A stretch of DNA of 64,000 nt from Sphingomonadales bacterium (lineage in GTDB: Bacteria > Pseudomonadota > Alphaproteobacteria > Sphingomonadales > Sphingomonadaceae), in NCBI GenBank assembly GCA_016707885.1, contig JADJGU010000001.1:1305501-1369500 (forward strand). The letters run 5' to 3'. How positions within the stretch are numbered: the first letter of the stretch is position 1; each line of letters begins with the position of its first letter. Shown here piece by piece: positions 17,329-25,292 of the stretch. The translations under genes were made by a program, and so were the position numbers. A model generated the notes under the pieces. It was not told where the DNA came from. It ran no database searches and was given only the letters and a program-made list of their open reading frames with translations.

Positions 17329-17482
17329 CGCGCCAATCGCTCGACGACTGGTCGATTGCCCCACAAAAACCGCTTGTCGACCGTAGCTTGACAAGGCAGC
17401 GTTCTACGCAATGGCGCACCTACCTATGGTGGGCACCACCAGGGAAACAGGAAGTGCGCTGTGGGCGGGGAGGGGGAAACAT

Positions 17483-18703
17483 ATGACCGACAATGAGGGG
17501 AAAGCGCCAAGTGCCGTCACTTTCCATGGCAGCTGGACCGATTTTGCAAAAATTGCGCTGCCCAATGTGTTGCTGACGCTGGTGACATTGGGTGTCTATC
17601 GCTTTTGGGCGACGACGCGGGAGCGGCATTATCTGTGGGCACAGACCCGTTTCATCGACGAACCGCTTGAATGGACCGGGCGCGGGATGGAATTGTTCAT
17701 CGGTTTCATCATGGTCTTCTTCCTTCTCGGCCTGCCGCTGATTGTCATGCAACTGGTGATCAACGGGCTCGTCTTCCAGGGACAACCGATCATCGCAGGC
17801 GTCATCATTTTCGCGATGTTCGTGGCCATCTTTTACCTGACTGGCCTCGCTTACTTCCGCGCCCTTCGATACCGCCTTAGCCGAACTTACTGGCGCGGCA
17901 TCCGGGGGGGCAGTGACGATCAGGGTTTCACCTACGGTTGGTCCTATATCTGGAAGAATGTCGTGGCGGCGATTCCGCTCTATCTGCTCTATCCTTGGGC
18001 AAGCATGTCGCTGTGGAACGAACGCTGGTCGAAGATGAGCTTTGGCCCTTACCGGTTTGAATCGAACGCCGACTGGAAGGCGCTGATGAAGCGCTATCTG
18101 CTGTTCTACCTCGTTCCGTTCCTGGTTTTCGTGGGCGCGGTTGCCTTGGGTATTACAGCGGCCTCTTCGGGCGGCGGGGGTGATCCCTTTAACAGCGCTG
18201 GCGGAATTGCTGCCGTTGGTGCAATAATTATCGGCATACTCGGCCTGTACATCATCATGCCGATTGCCGCCTTACTCTATTATTCCAAATTCATGCGCGT
18301 CGCGATCAGCGCGCTGCGGCTGGGCGATCTGGAATTTTCCTTCACTGCGCGATCGCCCGACTGGATCCTGTTCTGGCTCGCCAACCTGGCCATCTTGATG
18401 CTGGCTTATGGTTTCGCTTTTGCACCTTTCAGCCTGTTGATCGCGACAGACCCGACACAATTTGTGCAGCAGCTGGAAGCAGGGGAATCGATCTTCTCGG
18501 TCGGTTTGGTGCTGTCGGTATTGCTTGCGATCATCCCGCTGACTTTCGCCACATCGCTGATCCGCTATCGCAGTTGGAAATTTTTTGTGGTGCATATGGA
18601 GGCCTTTGGCGAGGTCAATCTCGACCGGATGACGCAATCCGAAACGCAGACGGCCAGCCATGGCGAAGGCTTGCTCGATGCCTTTGATGTGGGTGCGATC
18701 TGA
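17483..18703 (+). CDS. DUF898 (YjgN-like) membrane protein
   Basis: 406 residues with repeated modules of two or three helices. DUF898 signatures include FHGSWTDFAKIALPNVLL, TLGVYRFWATTRERHYLW, YFRALRYRLSRTYWRGIR and RSWKFFVVHMEAFGEV. Function unknown; homologues often lie beside an M48 peptidase, as here. ATG 17483 is preceded by GGGGAGGGGG, a strong ribosome site, so an upstream in-frame start (17411) is rejected. The stop overlaps the next start (TGATG). Confidence 0.88.
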   Translation: MTDNEGKAPSAVTFHGSWTDFAKIALPNVLLTLVTLGVYRFWATTRERHYLWAQTRFIDEPLEWTGRGMELFIGFIMVFFLLGLPLIVMQLVINGLVFQGQPIIAGVIIFAMFVAIFYLTGLAYFRALRYRLSRTYWRGIRGGSDDQGFTYGWSYIWKNVVAAIPLYLLYPWASMSLWNERWSKMSFGPYRFESNADWKALMKRYLLFYLVPFLVFVGAVALGITAASSGGGGDPFNSAGGIAAVGAIIIGILGLYIIMPIAALLYYSKFMRVAISALRLGDLEFSFTARSPDWILFWLANLAILMLAYGFAFAPFSLLIATDPTQFVQQLEAGESIFSVGLVLSVLLAIIPLTFATSLIRYRSWKFFVVHMEAFGEVNLDRMTQSETQTASHGEGLLDAFDVGAI

Positions 18704-19795
18704 TGTCGACCTTCTTCGATGCCTGGCATTTTGACGGGCAGAGCGCCGTCCGCCGCAAGGTTGAGGTGCAGGTTATCGGCAACCAGTTCTATCTGCTCGA
18801 ACTGGAACGGCGGCACGGCCCGTTCCGGTTCGGTGACTTGCATTTCTTGGGCAAAAAGACCGATGGGACGGTGTACGGGCTGGAGGGCAAGGACGGCTGG
18901 CGCCTGGGCATGACGGGGTCATGTCCCCGCCGAACTCGCCGAAATGCTGCCCGCCTCGAAAACCTATGGCGGGCTGATCGACCGGTTGGGGCTGGGCAAG
19001 GCAAGTCTCGTTTTTGCCGGGATCAGCGCGGCGATAGTGGCGGTTGTGCTGCTTAGCCCGCAATGGCTGGCCCCATTGATACCGTCGAGTGTCGAACGCG
19101 AATTGGGGGATGCTCTGGTCGGCGATTTTGGCGGACGCTTTTGTGATACCCCCAAGGGCAAGGCGGCTCTCGCCAAGCTGACCCGATCGCTCGATGATAA
19201 TCCGCAAGACTTGCAGGTCGAAGTCGCGAATATCGACATGCTCAACGCGGTCGCTTTGCCCGGGGGCAAGGTGCTGCTGTTCCAGGGCCTGCTCAGCCAG
19301 GCGAAGTCGCCCGACGAAGTGGCCGGGGTATTGGCGCACGAAATCGGCCATGTCCGCGAACGCCATGTCATGCAGGGGCTGCTGCGGCAGATGGGGCTGG
19401 CAGTGGTGCTGGGCGGGTTTGACGGCAGCGGGGGCAGCACGATCAACAGCCTTTTGTCGACCACCTACACCCGTGATTCCGAACGCGAGGCTGACGACCA
19501 TTCGTTGAAGGCTTTGAAGCAGGCGAATATCTCGCCTGTAGGGGCAGCTGATTTTTTCAACCGTTTGGCGTCGATGGACGGAAGTCGCGATCTGAAAGAC
19601 CGGCAGGCGCGCACGATGGCCAGTTACACGTCAAGCCACCCCTTGTCTGACGAGCGACGCAAGCTGTTTGAGAACGCCGTGGTCAAAGGCAGCGCCTATA
19701 AACCGGCGCTTACTGCAGATGAATGGCAGGAACTGAAAACGATGTGCGCGCAGGACAAGGATGTGAAAGCCGGCTGGGGCTTTGACATCGAATAG
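18703..19795 (+). pseudogene. M48 family metallopeptidase, split by one-base frameshift
   Basis: Membrane-anchored zinc peptidase related to HtpX/BepA/Oma1. The first frame (18703 to about 18920) encodes STFFDAWHFDGQSAVRRK and VYGLEGKDGWRLGMTG. The second frame (from about 18923) continues as VPAELAEMLPASKTYGG, then a membrane helix, the zinc motif VLAHEIGHVRERH (about 19331-19369) and the downstream ligand region SEREADDHSLKAL. The total of 1093 bases is one more than a multiple of three, so one extra base near 18913-18922 explains everything. Probably intact in the cell. ATG overlaps the DUF898 stop. Confidence 0.85.
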
Positions 19796-19839
19796 GGGCA
19801 ACGGCTAAACGAAGGAAAATCCACTATCCGGAGTAGTCC

Positions 19840-20094
19840 ATGTTCCGCCGCCTTTTCATCGATCACCCGCGCACCGTCGACGAGACCTATTTCGAGCATT
19901 TCGGTGTGGCGTCGAAGTTCGGCGTCACCATGATCTGGGGTGGGCTGTGCGCATTGGTGCATGCAGTGGTTCCCGGCTGGTGCGTGACCACCGGTAGCCG
20001 CACGATCGAACGGCTGAATCATATCATGGTGATCCAGCGCCGCGCCAAGGGGCAGGACGTCAGCCAGATGCTGACCGTCGACTGGGTCATTTAG
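19840..20094 (+). CDS. DUF6356 family small protein
   Basis: 84-residue protein beginning MFRRLFIDHPRTVDETYFEHF, as in the sphingomonad DUF6356 family, with one hydrophobic stretch (GVTMIWGGLCALVHAVVPGW). Function unknown. A purine-rich CCGGAGTAG lies ahead of the ATG. It stands between the M48 peptidase gene and the hydrolase, on the same strand. Confidence 0.8.
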   Translation: MFRRLFIDHPRTVDETYFEHFGVASKFGVTMIWGGLCALVHAVVPGWCVTTGSRTIERLNHIMVIQRRAKGQDVSQMLTVDWVI

Positions 20095-20129
20095 GCGACT
20101 CAAATTTGAGTCAGGTAATTTCCCACAAT

Positions 20130-21242
20130 ATGTTCATTCGGCCTGACGGGCTGAAGCTTGCCTATCGCAAGGCGGAGGGCGCTGGCCCGACTTTCGTCTT
20201 CCTTCCCGGCTATATGTCGGACATGGCGGGAGGCAAGGCGACTGCGGTTTTCGATTGGGCTGTTGCCAATGGCAAGTCCTGCCTGTTGCTCGACTATGCC
20301 GGATGCGGGGAGAGCGAGGGCGACTTTGCGCAGCAGACGCTGACCGGCTGGCGCGACGATGTGCTGGCGATGATAGACGCGCTGGCCGAAGGGCCGGTTG
20401 TGTTGATCGGATCATCCATGGGCGGCTGGTTGATGCTGCTGGCCGGTGAGGCACTGGGTACGCGTCTGGCAGGATTGATCGGAATCGCGCCCGCGCCCGA
20501 TTTCACCCGTTGGGGGTTCACCGATGCGCAGCGCGAGGCTATCCTGACCAGGGGCGTGCATTTCGAGCACAATCCCTATGGGCCGGAACCGACACCCACT
20601 TACAAGGGCCTGTATGAATCGGGCGAGGCAAGCCTGATGCTCGACCGCGAAATCGCAATCGACTGTCCGGTGCGGCTGCTCCACGGGCAGGCCGATGCCG
20701 ATGTGCCGTGGAAGATTTCGCCGAAACTGGCATCGGCTCTGCGTTCGACCGATGTGCGCGTGACGCTGATCAAGGATGGCGACCACCGCCTGTCGCGCGA
20801 AGCCGATATTGCGCTGTTGCTGGCGACTGTGGCGGAGATGGCTGGCGGTGTTCAAACCTATGGGCGGGCTACAACGGAGCCACTGCAGTTGCCACCAATA
20901 ACCCGCAGCCTGCCCATCCTTTCTGAACTCGCTCGCGCCCCAATAGGCCCCGGTCACCGGATCGCGCCAGATTGCCTGATAGCCGCCATAGGGGCCGACC
21001 GAATATTTCACCTTGTGCCCACGCTTTGTCAGTTCGTCGGCAATCGCTTGTGGCACACCGCTTTCAATTTCGACTACGCCGCCCTCGGTCATCGCTTTGC
21101 CACCTTCGGGGTCGGTCGAGCCATCATGGTGGAACCGCGCGACATCGCCTGCGGCCTGCACGGTCATGCCGAAATCGACCATGTTGACCACGATCTGCGC
21201 ATGCCCCTGCGGCTGCATCGCGCCGCCCATGACGCCGAATGA
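20130..21242 (+). CDS. Alpha/beta hydrolase, natural C-terminus lost by readthrough
   Basis: The hydrolase domain covers about residues 1-240 (20130 to ~20850): FVFLPGYMSDMAGG oxyanion region, LLDYAGCGES, the nucleophile elbow GSSMGGWL, the acid segment LLHGQADADVPW and the histidine in KDGDHRLSRE. The reading frame then runs on for about 390 bases antisense to the convergent GGT gene, and these residues look meaningless. Probably an indel or substitution in 20845-20897 removed the stop. ATG 20130 is chosen; a TTG at 20106 is possible. Confidence 0.75.
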   Translation: MFIRPDGLKLAYRKAEGAGPTFVFLPGYMSDMAGGKATAVFDWAVANGKSCLLLDYAGCGESEGDFAQQTLTGWRDDVLAMIDALAEGPVVLIGSSMGGWLMLLAGEALGTRLAGLIGIAPAPDFTRWGFTDAQREAILTRGVHFEHNPYGPEPTPTYKGLYESGEASLMLDREIAIDCPVRLLHGQADADVPWKISPKLASALRSTDVRVTLIKDGDHRLSREADIALLLATVAEMAGGVQTYGRATTEPLQLPPITRSLPILSELARAPIGPGHRIAPDCLIAAIGADRIFHLVPTLCQFVGNRLWHTAFNFDYAALGHRFATFGVGRAIMVEPRDIACGLHGHAEIDHVDHDLRMPLRLHRAAHDAE

Positions 21243-22679
21243 GAGCAAGGGCTTACCGTCCTTGGTCATGAAGGCGGGGATGATGGTGTGGAAGGGCCGC
21301 TTGCCCGGTGCATAGGCATTGGCATGTTTGGCATCGAGGCTGAACTGCGCGCCGCGATCCTGGAACATGAAGCCCAAGGTGCGACCGTTTCCGTCATCGG
21401 GCACCAGCCCGGAACCCATCCCGCGATAGTTGGACTGGATCAGGCTGACCATCATCCCGTCCTTGTCCGCCACGGTCATGTAGATGGTGTCGTTACCACC
21501 ATCGACGGGCAGTGCAGGATCGGCCAATGCTGCCTTGCCCATGTCGATATCCGCGCGCTGCTTTGTCGCGCGTTCCTTTGACAGCAATTCCTTCAACGGG
21601 ATTTTGGCAAAGGCCGGGTCGGCATAATATTTGGCGCGGTCGGCAAAGGCGCGCTTCTTCGCCTCGATAAAGACATGCCAGAAATCGGCACTGCCACGCC
21701 CCATCGCCTTCAGGTCATAGCCTTCGAGGATGTTGAGGATTTGCAGCGCGGCAATGCCCTGCCCGTTGGGCGGTATTTCCCAGACGTCATAGCCGCGATA
21801 ACTGGTCGAGACGGGTTCGACCCACTCGCCTTTGTGGGCGGCGAAATCCTCATAGCGGTGCGGCGCGCCGATGCGTTTGAAATAGCGGCCCATCGATTGG
21901 GCGAGCGAGCCCTTGTAGAATGCGTCGCGTCCACCCTCGGCAATCTCGATCAGGGTCAGGGCAAGATCGGGGTTCTTGAAGATTTCGCCCTCTGCCGGGG
22001 CCTTGCCGCCGGGCATATAGGCGCGACGCATATTGTCGATTTCCTCGATCGCGCCCTCCTTGTGCAGCGCCTCGAAACCGGCCGTATTTGCTTTCCAATA
22101 TTGTGCAATCAACTCGCTCACCGGAAAGCCCTGTTGCGCATAGCGGATGCTGGGCGCGAGCACCTGCCGCATCGGCAGCTTGCCGAACTTCCCGTGCATT
22201 TCGAACCAGCCATCGACCGTGCCGGGGATTGTGACCGAGGCGGAACCCCAATCGGCGATCGTCCCGTCGGAATCGCGCACAGAACGCGGCATCTTCCGGG
22301 TCCGCTCCTGCAACTGTTTCAGGCTTTGGCCCATTGGCGCGCGCCCGCTGGCGTTGAGGCCGTGCAGCTTTTGCGTCTTCGGGTCCCAGATGATCGCGAA
22401 CAGATCGCCGCCAATGCCGTTGCCCGTTGGCTCCATAAGGCCAAGCGCCGCGTTGGCCGCAATCGCTGCATCGACCGCGCTGCCGCCTGCCTTCAATATG
22501 TCGAGCGCGATCTGCGTCGCCAGCGGCTGGCTGGTCGCGGCCATCCCGTTCTGCGCGATGACCGAAGATCGGCTGGCTCCGGGAACGCCCGAATAACGGT
22601 TGCCCTGATCCTTTGGCGCGGTCTGTGCGGCGAGTGGTGTGGTGATCAGCAGCGCTGCCAATAGCGGAGTGTAACGCAT
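20412..22679 (-). CDS. Gamma-glutamyltransferase family protein, C-terminal readthrough
   Basis: Periplasmic N-terminal-nucleophile hydrolase that cleaves gamma-glutamyl bonds (glutathione and relatives). Signal peptide RYTPLLAALLITTPLAAQ, then AQNGMAATSQPLATQIAL, EPTGNGIGGDLFAI and, at the autoprocessing site, NDTIYMTVADKDG, followed by IQSNYRGMGSG and VMGGAMQPQGHAQ. The conserved protein should end about at KDGQAAGY (20898, about 594 residues); instead the frame continues 161 residues antisense to the convergent hydrolase. See the hydrolase entry: one event probably removed both stops. Confidence 0.8.
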   Translation of the reverse strand: MRYTPLLAALLITTPLAAQTAPKDQGNRYSGVPGASRSSVIAQNGMAATSQPLATQIALDILKAGGSAVDAAIAANAALGLMEPTGNGIGGDLFAIIWDPKTQKLHGLNASGRAPMGQSLKQLQERTRKMPRSVRDSDGTIADWGSASVTIPGTVDGWFEMHGKFGKLPMRQVLAPSIRYAQQGFPVSELIAQYWKANTAGFEALHKEGAIEEIDNMRRAYMPGGKAPAEGEIFKNPDLALTLIEIAEGGRDAFYKGSLAQSMGRYFKRIGAPHRYEDFAAHKGEWVEPVSTSYRGYDVWEIPPNGQGIAALQILNILEGYDLKAMGRGSADFWHVFIEAKKRAFADRAKYYADPAFAKIPLKELLSKERATKQRADIDMGKAALADPALPVDGGNDTIYMTVADKDGMMVSLIQSNYRGMGSGLVPDDGNGRTLGFMFQDRGAQFSLDAKHANAYAPGKRPFHTIIPAFMTKDGKPLLSFGVMGGAMQPQGHAQIVVNMVDFGMTVQAAGDVARFHHDGSTDPEGGKAMTEGGVVEIESGVPQAIADELTKRGHKVKYSVGPYGGYQAIWRDPVTGAYWGASEFRKDGQAAGYWWQLQWLRCSPPIGLNTASHLRHSRQQQRNIGFARQAVVAILDQRHAHIGRTQSRCQFRRNLPRHIGIGLPVEQPHRTVDCDFAVEHQACLARFIQALVSGCRFRPIGIVLEMHAPGQDSLALRIGEPPTGEIGRGRDSDQSCQTRTQCLTGQQHQPAAHG

Positions 22680-22750
22680 CTCTCTTCCCTTTTCTGGAGA
22701 TCGATGCGTTACCGCCGCGCCTGCCGGGTTACAAGCAGGTCTATCCCGTA

Positions 22751-23500
22751 TCAATCCAGATAATATTCGACTGTCGTTACCACGCGCACCTTTTTGTAGG
22801 GCGTGTCTGCCGCGCCCCACCCGCCTTCGTTGTCGCCATCGCGCGCGGTGACTTCGAAATAGCCCTGCGTCGCCGATTTGATGCTGCCGACATCGGTGCC
22901 GCTGTCCTTGGCGAATTGTTCGGCCGACTTGCGCGCATCCTTGGTTGCCTGCGCAATCATCTCGGGCTTGATGCTGTTGAGTTTTGTGTAGGTGAAGGAC
23001 ATGCCCGATCCTTCATCCAGCTCGACGCCCTGTTTGACGAGGTCGAACTGGCGCTTGATCGCGGCCTGCGCCTTTTTGATGTCGGTCGTGCGCAGCGACA
23101 TGCGTTGCTTGACGGTGTAGGTCGTGATGCCTTCATTGCTAAATTGCGAGACATTGGCCCCGGTCGGCTGCACCGCATCACCATCGAAACCGAGTGAGCC
23201 AAAGAAGGTGCGAATAGCCTTGGTATCGGCATCCGCCTTCGCCTGCGCGCTTTGCAGGTCGCTGCCTTTGGCGGAATAGGCGATCGTCCAGGTCGCGAGG
23301 TCTGCCGTCACTTCGCGTTCCGCCAGCCCGCGGACGGTCACCGCGCGGTCAGCCTGTTTCATACGGACAAGCCCGTCGCCCATCAGATAGCCGCCCGCGA
23401 TCAGGCCTGCAGCCAATAGGCCCGTACCAGCAAGCCAAGATTTCCCCTGATTGGCAGTGAGTCGGCCAAGCCAGCCTTTGTCCTGCATTTCCTCAGCCAT
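22751..23500 (-). CDS. SIMPL (DUF541) domain protein
   Basis: 249 residues with an N-terminal membrane anchor (about 23-41) and a SIMPL domain facing the periplasm: VTVRGLAEREVTADLATWTI, then VSQFSNEGITTYTV and the C-terminal VRVVTTVEYYLD. The family name reflects one mammalian member; the bacterial role is unclear, possibly oxidative or envelope stress. ATG 23500 follows GGAGGGAAT, a strong ribosome site. A 9-bp palindrome lies just upstream. Confidence 0.88.
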   Translation of the reverse strand: MAEEMQDKGWLGRLTANQGKSWLAGTGLLAAGLIAGGYLMGDGLVRMKQADRAVTVRGLAEREVTADLATWTIAYSAKGSDLQSAQAKADADTKAIRTFFGSLGFDGDAVQPTGANVSQFSNEGITTYTVKQRMSLRTTDIKKAQAAIKRQFDLVKQGVELDEGSGMSFTYTKLNSIKPEMIAQATKDARKSAEQFAKDSGTDVGSIKSATQGYFEVTARDGDNEGGWGAADTPYKKVRVVTTVEYYLD

Positions 23501-23511
23501 ATTCCCTCCAA

Positions 23512-23532
23512 AAATAGGGACAGTCCCTATTT
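23512..23532. repeat. Short perfect palindrome, RAYT/REP-like
   Basis: AAATAGGGA, spacer CAG, TCCCTATTT. GGGACAGTCCC-type palindromes of this form are common around REP-associated tyrosine transposase genes in Proteobacteria. It lies 11 bases before the SIMPL ATG, so it would be in the 5' leader of that gene. Confidence 0.6.
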
Positions 23533-23663
23533 AATTGCTGACCGTGGCACCTGTACGCCCCTTGCGTCGTCCTGCCTTCCGGTCCATGTTTGCGCCGACC
23601 CGGCACGCTTTAGCGGATATTGTAACTGCGGTGAACCGTGCATTAACATAGATGAGTTGAGTG

Positions 23664-24101
23664 ATGACCGTTAAATATCTCCACAGCATGATCCGCGTGA
23701 CCGACCCGCAAGCGACGGTTGCCTTTTTTGAACTGATCGGCCTGCAAGAAGTGCGGCGTTTCGACAGCGAAGCTGGCCGCTTCACGCTGATCTTCCTGGC
23801 GGCACCAGGGCAAGAAGGGCTGGCCGAGGTAGAGTTGACCTACAATTGGCCGCCAGAAGAGGGCGAGGCCGAGGTCTATACGGGTGGCCGTAATTTCGGC
23901 CATCTGGCTTACCGCGTCGACGATATTTACGCGACCTGCCAGGCGCTGATGGATGCCGGCCACATCATCCACCGCCCTCCGCGCGACGGCCATATGGCCT
24001 TTGTAAAGTCGCCCGATGGAATTTCGGTCGAACTGCTGCAGGAAGGGCATTTGCCGCCGCAGGAACCCTGGGCGAGCATGCCCAATGTGGGGAGCTGGTA
24101 A
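23664..24101 (+). CDS. gloA: Lactoylglutathione lyase (glyoxalase I)
   Basis: Isomerises the methylglyoxal-glutathione hemithioacetal to S-lactoylglutathione. 145-residue VOC protein with metal-site segments KYLHSMIRVTD, VELTYNW, FGHLAYRVDD and ISVELLQEG, giving the usual H, E, H, E ligand set. ATG 23664 is used. gloB starts one base after the stop, so glyoxalase I and II form one operon for methylglyoxal detoxification. Confidence 0.92.
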   Translation: MTVKYLHSMIRVTDPQATVAFFELIGLQEVRRFDSEAGRFTLIFLAAPGQEGLAEVELTYNWPPEEGEAEVYTGGRNFGHLAYRVDDIYATCQALMDAGHIIHRPPRDGHMAFVKSPDGISVELLQEGHLPPQEPWASMPNVGSW

Positions 24102-24102
24102 G

Positions 24103-24828
24103 ATGGCATTGGAAATCATCCGCATCCCTGTCCTGTCCGACAATTATGTCTGGCTGGTGCATGAGCCCGAAAGCGGCGAGACGATGGCGGTCGATCCCGC
24201 TGTCGCCGAGCCTGTGCTGGCAGAAGCCAACACGCATGGCTGGACGATTACGCAGATCTGGAACACCCATTGGCACCCCGATCACACCGGCGGCAATGCG
24301 GCGATCAAGGAAGCGACCGGCTGTGTGATTACTGGGCCAGAGGCGGAAAGTGCACGCATTCCGACGCTCGACCGCAAGGTGAAAGAGGGCGATATTGTGA
24401 AGCTCGGTGCCGTTGCAGCACGGGTCCTTGATGTTCCCGCGCATACCGCTGGTCACATCGCATTCCACTTTGCGGACGACCAAGCCGCCTTTGTCGGGGA
24501 CACGCTTTTCGCGATGGGCTGCGGGCGGCTGTTTGAGGGGACAGCGGAGCAGATGTTCACGAATATGCGCAAGCTCGAGGCACTGGGCGACGACACACGC
24601 ATTTATTGCGCGCACGAATATACCCAGTCGAACGGCCGCTTTGCCTTGACCGTCGAGCCGGACAATGCGGCGCTTATCGCCCGCATGGATCAGGTGAATG
24701 CGATGCGCGAACGGGACGAACCCACTGTACCGACCACCATCGCCCTCGAACGTGCGACCAATCCGTTCATGCGGGCCGGGTCGGTCGAGGAACTGGCAGC
24801 ACGCCGTGCCGCGAAGGATGCGGCTTAA
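24103..24828 (+). CDS. gloB: Hydroxyacylglutathione hydrolase (glyoxalase II)
   Basis: Hydrolyses S-lactoylglutathione to lactate and glutathione. Metallo-beta-lactamase fold with the metal motif THWHPDHTGG (about residues 58-67), PAHTAGHIAFH, FVGDTLFAMGCGRLFEG and CAHEYTQSN. 241 residues, normal length. ATG 24103 immediately follows gloA; an upstream in-frame start lies inside gloA and is rejected. The stop overlaps the convergent DUF4345-like gene by three bases. Confidence 0.95.
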   Translation: MALEIIRIPVLSDNYVWLVHEPESGETMAVDPAVAEPVLAEANTHGWTITQIWNTHWHPDHTGGNAAIKEATGCVITGPEAESARIPTLDRKVKEGDIVKLGAVAARVLDVPAHTAGHIAFHFADDQAAFVGDTLFAMGCGRLFEGTAEQMFTNMRKLEALGDDTRIYCAHEYTQSNGRFALTVEPDNAALIARMDQVNAMRERDEPTVPTTIALERATNPFMRAGSVEELAARRAAKDAA

Positions 24829-25205
24829 GAGGTACCCAAGCGGCGCGCTGCAAACAGTATCAGCAATGTACTCACACCTTCGATGATCATCGCCTGATTG
24901 TTCGCCGCCGAAGCTGGATCGCCAAGGCCAAGGCCGATCAGGCGGCCGGCCAAAGCAGTGCCGAACAGCGCGGCGGGCACATAGAGTAGCTTTGCCTTTT
25001 CGGGCTTGGCTGCGCCCCACAAGGCGCAGAATGCCGATACATGGAAGAAGGCCCCGAAATCGCTGCGGACGCTGTTGATTGACGCACCCGGCGCTTCGAT
25101 TCCGAACTGTGAAGTAAAGACTTTGGGATCGATAATCCCCCGCACCGCGAGCAAGCCGAAACCCAGGCCCCAAAGGCCGACCAATATGCGCAATACCAAA
25201 TTCAT
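24825..25205 (-). CDS. DUF4345-like membrane protein
   Basis: 126-residue protein with about four helices: LRILVGLWGLGFGLLAVRGI, FHVSAFCALWGA, LLYVPAALFGTALAGRLIGL and MIIEGVSTLLILFAA. The pattern resembles the DUF4345 family, without certainty. ATG 25205 starts just before the first helix; long upstream in-frame extension is antisense to guaA and is rejected. Function unknown. Divergent from guaA across 87 bases. Confidence 0.65.
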   Translation of the reverse strand: MNLVLRILVGLWGLGFGLLAVRGIIDPKVFTSQFGIEAPGASINSVRSDFGAFFHVSAFCALWGAAKPEKAKLLYVPAALFGTALAGRLIGLGLGDPASAANNQAMIIEGVSTLLILFAARRLGTS

Positions 25206-25292
25206 GAATATTCCCCTCTCGTCGGCAGGCATATCGGGCAATTTCGCGACTGGCAACTGGACAGCGCGGCGCTTCGCCCCTAACGGCTGGCC

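Noticed and set aside
17388..17416. TTGACA hexamer upstream of the DUF898 gene
   Set aside because: No reasonable -10 hexamer at 16-18 bases.
21675..22664. About 330-codon frame antisense to the GGT gene
   Set aside because: Composition typical of reverse-strand shadows; GGT motifs on the other strand are clear.
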